Part shown: piece by piece, positions 1 to 4,500 of the stretch
Layout: the number at the start of each line of letters is the position of its first letter
Position numbering within the stretch: the first letter of the stretch is position 1
Notes under the pieces: generated by a model
What the model was told of the DNA's origin: nothing
Databases searched by the model: none
Seen by the model: the letters and a program-made list of their open reading frames with translations, nothing else
Program-made: the position numbers and the translations under genes
Assembly: GCA_001564255.1 (NCBI GenBank)
Contig: LKNC01000164.1
Location: 1 to 6,457 of the forward strand
Direction: 5' to 3'
DNA length: 6,457 nt
Source of the DNA: Natrialbaceae archaeon Tc-Br11_E2g1
GTDB taxonomy: Archaea; Halobacteriota; Halobacteria; Halobacteriales; Natrialbaceae

Positions 1-1
1 C

Positions 2-88
2 GGGACCTACACCTACACCGAAGACGAGGACGGTGCGTCGGTCAGCGGTGACGTCCAGGTGACCAAAGAGCGCCCGCGGTTTGCCTGA
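2..88 (+). CDS. C-terminal end of an unidentified protein (5' end outside window)
   Basis: An open frame enters from the left edge and ends at TGA 86-88, giving 28 residues that begin GTYTYTEDEDGASVSGD and end in KERPRFA. Codon third positions are mostly G or C, as in the other genes here, which supports a real coding end rather than chance. The alternating Thr/Tyr stretch followed by an acidic Asp-Gly turn resembles the last strands of a beta-sandwich domain, but that is only an impression from 28 residues and I cannot name a family. The gene converges on the minus-strand gene ending at position 180, with 91 bases between them. Confidence 0.55.
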   Translation, partial: GTYTYTEDEDGASVSGDVQVTKERPRFA

Positions 89-179
89 CGGTCTCGAGTT
101 CTCCAGGCGGTCCGAGAGTCCCGTCGCCGTTCTACAGGAAAGAAAGGGCGAGTGCGTCGGGGCTTGACCCCGAGGCGGT
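89..179. terminator. Convergent intergenic region with a weak terminator candidate
   Basis: This 91-base gap separates two convergent genes. It contains a perfect 6-bp inverted repeat, TCGGGG/CCCCGA, with a 5-base loop at 157-173. Read on the minus strand, the stem is followed within about 10 bases by a pyrimidine stretch (complement of 135-147, rich in T). This would suit termination of the minus-strand cluster. No clear oligo-T tract follows on the plus strand. Archaeal terminators are mainly T-rich tracts, so this is a weak call. Confidence 0.25.
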
Positions 180-641
180 TCACTGCCCGGGTCGTTCGTC
201 ACTCGAGTCGTCCCCGCCACCCGTCAGGATCACCTCGAGCCCCCGTTCACAGTATTCGGTGACGCGGTAGCCACGGTCGCCGTAAACGTCGGCTTCCTTG
301 AGGAGTCCCGCGGCCTGACACTCGAGGAGTCGGCCGTGGAGGTCACTCTCACAGAAGTCATAGCGCTCCAACAACGTCTTGGCGGCCATCGGTCCCTCCC
401 TCGAGAGGTCGACCAGGAGGCCGAGGGTCTCCTCGTCGTGGACGCCGACGAGGAGAGTTCGAACGGGTTCGTCGACGGCCGCCGCGATGGTCTCGAGGTC
501 GGAGACGTCGTCTTCGGCCGTTAGTCGGTCGTTCTCGAGATAGCGGGTCTCGCCTGTCTCCGGGTTCCGGACGAGACTCGCACTCGAGGAGCGTTTGACC
601 AGGAGATAGCGGGTACCCTCGCCGTCCCGGACGGTTCTCAT
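180..641 (-). CDS. Small winged-helix-like protein, haloarchaeal conserved hypothetical (153 aa)
   Basis: I do not recognise a characterised family with certainty. The protein has three parts. Residues 1-45 look beta-rich (RYLLVKRSSSASLVRN, then GETRYLENDRL). A short acidic linker follows. Residues about 60-140 have the pattern of a winged helix-turn-helix: a helix rich in Leu/Val (VRTLLVGVHDEETLGLLVDL), a second helix (AAKTLLERYD), a likely recognition helix (ESDLHGRLLECQAAGLL) and a beta-wing (DRGYRVTEYCERGLEVIL). The tail is Asp/Ser-rich and typical of halophiles. DNA binding is inferred only from this pattern. The ATG overlaps the stop of the upstream gene as ATGA (638-641), so the two are co-transcribed and probably translationally coupled. 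A good Shine-Dalgarno sequence lies 5 bases upstream. It may correspond to one of the numbered haloarchaeal DUF families, but I cannot verify which. Confidence 0.85.
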   Translation of the reverse strand: MRTVRDGEGTRYLLVKRSSSASLVRNPETGETRYLENDRLTAEDDVSDLETIAAAVDEPVRTLLVGVHDEETLGLLVDLSREGPMAAKTLLERYDFCESDLHGRLLECQAAGLLKEADVYGDRGYRVTEYCERGLEVILTGGGDDSSDERPGQ

Positions 642-1114
642 TTGGGCTCACCCCCATCGTGGGCCGTCGTCTCGCCGTGTTCGTCCGCCTCCCGCGTCCC
701 GTCCTCATCGTTCGCGTCGACCCCGCCCCGTTTTTGCGTCCGTTCGAACGCGCGATACCGCCGGAGGACGAACCCACAGAGGACGATCCCGCCGCCGAGC
801 AAGACGCCGCCATCCCGGATGCGCCCCTCGAACCCGATCAACATGACCCCGAGTGCGAGTGTGAGTATCGCACCGTTGAGGACGAGAACGGTGCTCCAGA
901 ACGCCTTCTGGACTTCCGCCGGTGCGTCCATCTCGCCCGTCGAAACCTCCGGAACGGTAAGGGAATCCGTACTCGAGTCGTACAGTTCCGCTTCCGGGTC
1001 GTACTCCTCGGGTTCGTGTTCGGTCTTCTCGAAGACGTCGAGTTCCGGTTCGCCGCGCTCGTCGGTCCTCTCGAGGAGGTCGAACTCCGGTTCCGGGTCG
1101 TCGGGGCTCCCCAC
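638..1114 (-). CDS. Two-helix membrane protein with acidic N-terminal tail (158 aa)
   Basis: The start is GTG at 1112-1114. No ATG or other good start exists upstream before an in-frame stop at 1163-1165, and a TATA-like box lies about 30 bases before the GTG, so a leaderless transcript is likely. Residues 1-68 are highly acidic and contain an imperfect duplicated segment (EPEFDLLERTDE, then EPELDVFEKTEH). Two hydrophobic stretches follow: about residues 71-95 (AFWSTVLVLNGAILTLALGV and onward) and 101-118 (GGVLLGGGIVLCGFVL). After these come a basic patch (RRYRAFERTQKR) and an acidic tail. The hairpin arrangement puts both tails on the same face, and the basic patch suggests the cytoplasm. 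I do not know the function. The stop overlaps the ATG of the winged-helix gene. It could be a membrane anchor working with that neighbour, which is inference from gene order only. Confidence 0.85.
   Translation of the reverse strand: MGSPDDPEPEFDLLERTDERGEPELDVFEKTEHEPEEYDPEAELYDSSTDSLTVPEVSTGEMDAPAEVQKAFWSTVLVLNGAILTLALGVMLIGFEGRIRDGGVLLGGGIVLCGFVLRRYRAFERTQKRGGVDANDEDGTREADEHGETTAHDGGEPK
647..655 (-). promoter_or_regulatory. Shine-Dalgarno site for the 180-641 gene
   Basis: On the minus strand the sequence GGGGGTGAG lies 5 bases before the ATG at 641, inside the end of the preceding gene. It matches the haloarchaeal 16S anti-SD complement (GGAGGTGA) at all but one position. This fits an internal operon gene, in contrast to the leaderless-type first genes in the window. 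Confidence 0.6.
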
Positions 1115-1141
1115 TGTTGGCCGAACGTTCGGGTGAGACGG

Positions 1142-1149
1142 TAAAAAGT
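1142..1149 (-). promoter_or_regulatory. TATA-like box upstream of the 638-1114 gene
   Basis: The minus strand reads CACTTTTTACCG here, with TTTTTA centred about 30 bases before the GTG start. The spacing suits an archaeal TATA box with transcription starting at or just before the start codon. The box lies in the 48-base gap after the small upstream gene, so the downstream pair may have its own promoter as well as read-through. Confidence 0.4.
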
Positions 1150-1162
1150 GATTCGCGTTCGG

Positions 1163-1345
1163 TCAGGCCAGTTCCGCTAGCGTGAGTGTCCGCGTCGTCT
1201 CCACCCACGCAAGCGGGTTCTCCGCGTCGTAGAATACGACTCCATGTTCGGTCTCGTAGGACTCGACCGTCTCGGTGCCTTGGGGCTGGTCACGAGCGTC
1301 GATTCCGTCCGCCTCGTCGTCTAAGTGGGTAGACACGTCGATCAC
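1163..1345 (-). CDS. Small acidic conserved hypothetical protein (60 aa, or 57 aa from a later start)
   Basis: A short acidic protein with a polar N-terminal half (HLDDEADGIDARDQPQG) and a more structured C-terminal half carrying ESYETEHGVVFYD, then AENPLAWVETTRTLTL. The C-terminal half looks like a single small beta-type domain. I believe small haloarchaeal proteins with the pattern YDAENPLAWV are common, but I cannot name a function. Two starts are possible: GTG at 1345 (taken here) and GTG at 1336. The sequence GAGGTGATC at 1340-1348 overlaps the first GTG and is well placed as a Shine-Dalgarno site for the second, which would give a protein starting MSTHLDDEA. The gene is divergent from polB across a 165-base promoter region and is followed after 48 bases by the membrane-protein gene. 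Confidence 0.75.
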   Translation of the reverse strand: MIDVSTHLDDEADGIDARDQPQGTETVESYETEHGVVFYDAENPLAWVETTRTLTLAELA

Positions 1346-1348
1346 CTC
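1340..1348 (-). promoter_or_regulatory. Possible Shine-Dalgarno site overlapping the annotated start of the 60-aa gene
   Basis: The minus strand reads GAGGTGATC, a near-perfect match to the haloarchaeal SD consensus. It sits 3-6 bases before the GTG at 1336 and contains the alternative GTG at 1345. If it acts as an SD, translation begins at 1336. If the transcript is leaderless from the TTTAAT box at 1371-1376, the 1345 GTG is possible. The sequence does not settle this. Confidence 0.35.
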
Positions 1349-1370
1349 GATGTTTGTTATGTGTTACCAC

Positions 1371-1376
1371 ATTAAA
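1371..1376 (-). promoter_or_regulatory. TATA-like box for the minus-strand cluster
   Basis: The minus strand reads GCTTTAATGTGG, with TTTAAT about 26-30 bases before the GTG at 1345. This spacing places the transcription start near 1347, giving either a leaderless message or a leader of about 10 bases for the alternative start at 1336. It is the most AT-rich element close to this gene. Confidence 0.4.
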
Positions 1377-1420
1377 GCTCTTGTTGCTCGCCCGGGCAAG
1401 GTCTGAGAGGAAATCGAAGG

Positions 1421-1429
1421 TGTATATAC
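1421..1429. promoter_or_regulatory. Extra near-palindromic TATA element in the divergent region
   Basis: The sequence GTGTATATACCCC contains GTATATAC, which is self-complementary, so it could position a TATA-binding protein for either strand. It lies about 50 bases before the minus-strand TATA box and about 90 bases before the polB start. It could drive a longer-leader polB transcript starting near 1450, a minus-strand transcript starting near 1395, or a small RNA. Nothing else in 1377-1480 looks like a gene. Confidence 0.3.
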
Positions 1430-1480
1430 CCCCTGAAGGACCGACTCGAGGCCCGAGGCGACCTGGCCGGATTGCCGGGG

Positions 1481-1487
1481 TTTTTAT
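1481..1487 (+). promoter_or_regulatory. TATA box of polB
   Basis: The run TTTTTAT stands out in a GC-rich context and ends 23 bases before the ATG at 1511. With the usual archaeal spacing of about 25 bases, transcription would start at or within a few bases of the A of the ATG. The polB message is therefore probably leaderless. No Shine-Dalgarno site lies at usable spacing (a GGGTGA at 1489-1494 is 16 bases away), which agrees. Confidence 0.6.
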
Positions 1488-1510
1488 CGGGTGACCGTCA
1501 ACCTCGGTCC

Positions 1511-4500
1511 ATGACTGAGGAGGGGCAAACCGGGCTCGCGGACTTCGGCAACGCCGACGAACGGCCAGCCGAGGAGGCCGCCCACGTCGCGGGCAACGGT
1601 GGCCAGGCGTCCGCGGACGTGATCGACCCGAGAGCTGAAACACTGCCCGACGCCGACGGCGAGTGCGAACTCGCCGTGATGCAAGTCGATTACGCCGTCG
1701 TCGGCCGTGGCGACGACGAACGGCCGATCATCCACGTCTTCGGTCGAACCGAGGACAACGACCTAGAGCACCTGAAAGTCGTCGGGTTCGAGCCGTACTT
1801 CTACGCGCCGACCGACTCACTCGAGTCCCCACCCGAAGAGGAGTACGACCGGCTCACCGGGAGCCGGGAGGTCGATCGCGACGGCGAACCCTACGAGAGC
1901 ATCCGTGGGGAGAACCTCACGAAGATTTTCGGGCAGACCCCACGGGACGTCGGGCAGCTCCGTGATGAGTTCGACCACTACGAGGCGGACATCCTCTTCC
2001 CGAACCGTTTTCTGATCGACAAGGACGTCCGAAGTGGCCTTCGGGTTCCCGAGCGGCGTGCCGGGGACGGTTCGCTGATCGTCCCCCACGAGGAAATCGA
2101 GCCGGCCGAGGTCGACGCCGACCCGCGCGTGCTCACCTTCGACATCGAGGTCGAGGATCGCTCCGGGTTCCCCGAGGACGGCGAGGAACCGATCGTCTGT
2201 CTCACCAGCCACGACTCCTACCGCGATGAGTACCTGATGTGGGTCTTCGACGCGCCCGACGGCGACGGCGAGATCCCAGAGGAGATCGAGGAGTACGATC
2301 CGATCGAGGGCGAGATCGACCACGAGATCCGGAGGTTCGAGTCAGAAGAGGCGATGCTCGAGGCGTTCGTCGACTACATTGCTGACCGAAATAAGGCAGA
2401 TCCCGATGTTATCACTGGCTGGAACTGTCTTCCAGCGGATAGTGCCGTTCTCATGGCGGATGGAACCGAGAAAGAGATTCAAGATATTGAAATCGGTGAT
2501 CCCGTAATTGGTTCCGAATCTCAACAAACGAGCGTTGCAGAAGTAACGAACAAGTGGAAAAGCGAAAAGAGGATTCGCGAATTCTCGTTAGCTGACGGAG
2601 ACTCCCTCCGATCATCAGCCGATCATCGGATCATGGTCGGGGACGACGACACGGTGGACTGGAAGGAAGGAAGCGAAATCGAACCCGGTGATTACGTACT
2701 GAAGCCACGGAGACTCTCCGTCGAAGAGACGGCCGTTCCTACCCTTTCGGAACTCGTTCCAAGAGAGAATCAACGGTATGCCGACGAACAGACGATTTCC
2801 GAATTCAAAGCGGATCTCCCGTACGGTGCTATCACTGAGTTAGCTGACGAATTCGACGTGTCGACCGGAACCTTACACCATCCTCATACGACCGTTTGGA
2901 CGCCGAAACGCTGTCAAGATGGAGCGGATCGGTACGACGTTTCCGTTCCAGACGGTGGCGTCGAATACCGGGGAACGGGTGTTGATCTCGAACGAAAAAT
3001 CACGCCTGAAGAGCTCTATTACGCTGGGTTGGTCCTTACCGACGGGTCGATGTCACCGGATGATGGCATTCGGTTCTACAACACTCGAGAGGAACTCCAT
3101 CGACAATTCCCTGGCGAGAATTACTTACAACCGGATGGAAAAGGATGTTACAAGCAGAACGTGCTCGACTATGCGACGATGTATGCCTTCAACGGGCTCG
3201 GTATTCCGTTTGGCAACAAAAACGACGATGTCGTCGACCTTTCGACTGTTTACGAAATGCCGTCCGAATACATCAGTCGCTTTTTAGCAGGAGCTATCGA
3301 TGGCGACGGAAATATCGCTCAAAGTGGGATCACGGTCGCTGCTGAGAACCGATCGATCGGTGAATGGTACGTGAAGCTATTCAAGCGGCTTGGGATCTAC
3401 GCTCAGCAGCGAGAGAACGTCGTCAGAATTCCCGATGCGAAACGCGATATCAATCGGCTGAAGGACCATGTTCTCCCATATATGGGACATTCCGAGAAAA
3501 AGGCCGCACTGAGGAAATGCGAGGGTGGCAAAAGCGGTCAAACCGAGAACATTCCATATGCGTTGTTCGAAGCTGATGTCGGGACTGACACAAAGCGAAT
3601 CGGTAACGACAAATATCGGCGTGGAATTAACCTCAAGCGCCACGAGACACACTCTGAAGAATGGGAAGAGTACGTCTTCGTTGAGGTAACTGACGTTTCG
3701 GTAACTGGTACTGAGACGACCTACGACATCGAAACGACGACGCACAACTTCATCGCTGAAGGGTGTCTGGTCCACAACTGCGATGATTTCGACGCACCAT
3801 ATCTCTTAGATCGCTTAGCGGTCCTCGAGGGCCCCCACCACGACCACGATCTGAACCCGGACCGACTCTCCCGGATCGGTGAGGTCTGGCGCAGCGGGTG
3901 GGGCGGCCCCGACGTCAAGGGGCGGGTCGTCTTCGACCTGCTGTATGGCTACCAGCGGATGGTCTTCTCGGAACTCGACTCCTACCGGCTGGACGCCGTC
4001 GGCGAAGCCGAGTTGGGAGTCGGAAAAGAACGTTACGCCGGCTCCATCGGCGACCTCTGGGAGGACGACCCCACGAGACTCCTCGAGTACAACCTCCGGG
4101 ACGTCGAACTCTGTGTCGAACTCGACCGCCAACAGGAGATCATCCCGTTCTGGGACGAGGTGCGCTCCTTTGTGGGCTGTAAACTCGAGGACGCCCCAAC
4201 GCCCGGCGATACGGTGGACATGTACGTCCTCCACGAGGCCCACGGCCGCTTTGCGTTGCCCTCGAAGGGCCAACAGGAGGCAGGTGAGGAGTACGAGGGC
4301 GGGGCGGTGTTCGATCCGATAACTGGAATTAAAGAAAATGTGACAGTTTTGGACTTGAAATCGCTCTACCCCATGTGCATGACAACGGTTAACGCCTCCC
4401 CGGAGACGAAAGTCGACCCCGAGGCGTACGACGGGGAGACGTTCGTCGCGCCCACGGAACCCGAACCCACACACTTCCGCAAGGAACCCGACGGCGTCAT

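Noticed and set aside
157..173. Strong intrinsic terminator between the convergent genes
   Set aside because: The 6-bp stem is real but lacks a proper T tract, so it is kept only as a low-confidence feature and not as a finding.
642..1144. Plus-strand frames (164 and 161 codons) opposite the membrane-protein gene
   Set aside because: The minus-strand frame has clear transmembrane helices, acidic halophile composition and an ATGA overlap with its neighbour. The plus frames are Ser/Arg/Pro-rich and featureless.
358..1208. Arg/Gly-rich minus-strand frames in a second phase over the small-gene cluster
   Set aside because: Their strongly basic, low-complexity translations do not fit a haloarchaeal proteome, and they overlap better candidates in another phase.
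1817..2323. Minus-strand frame of 168 codons opposite the PolB N-terminal domain
   Set aside because: Antisense to the Exo I region. No supporting signals.
2919..3775. Several plus and minus frames of 60-132 codons within intein 1, considered as a free-standing endonuclease or nested gene
   Set aside because: The LAGLIDADG motifs are in the continuous polB frame, not in these. The alternative frames carry no domain.
3815..4474. Minus-strand open frame of 219 codons opposite the exonuclease/motif A region
   Set aside because: Antisense to conserved PolB sequence. No domain, promoter or ribosome site of its own.
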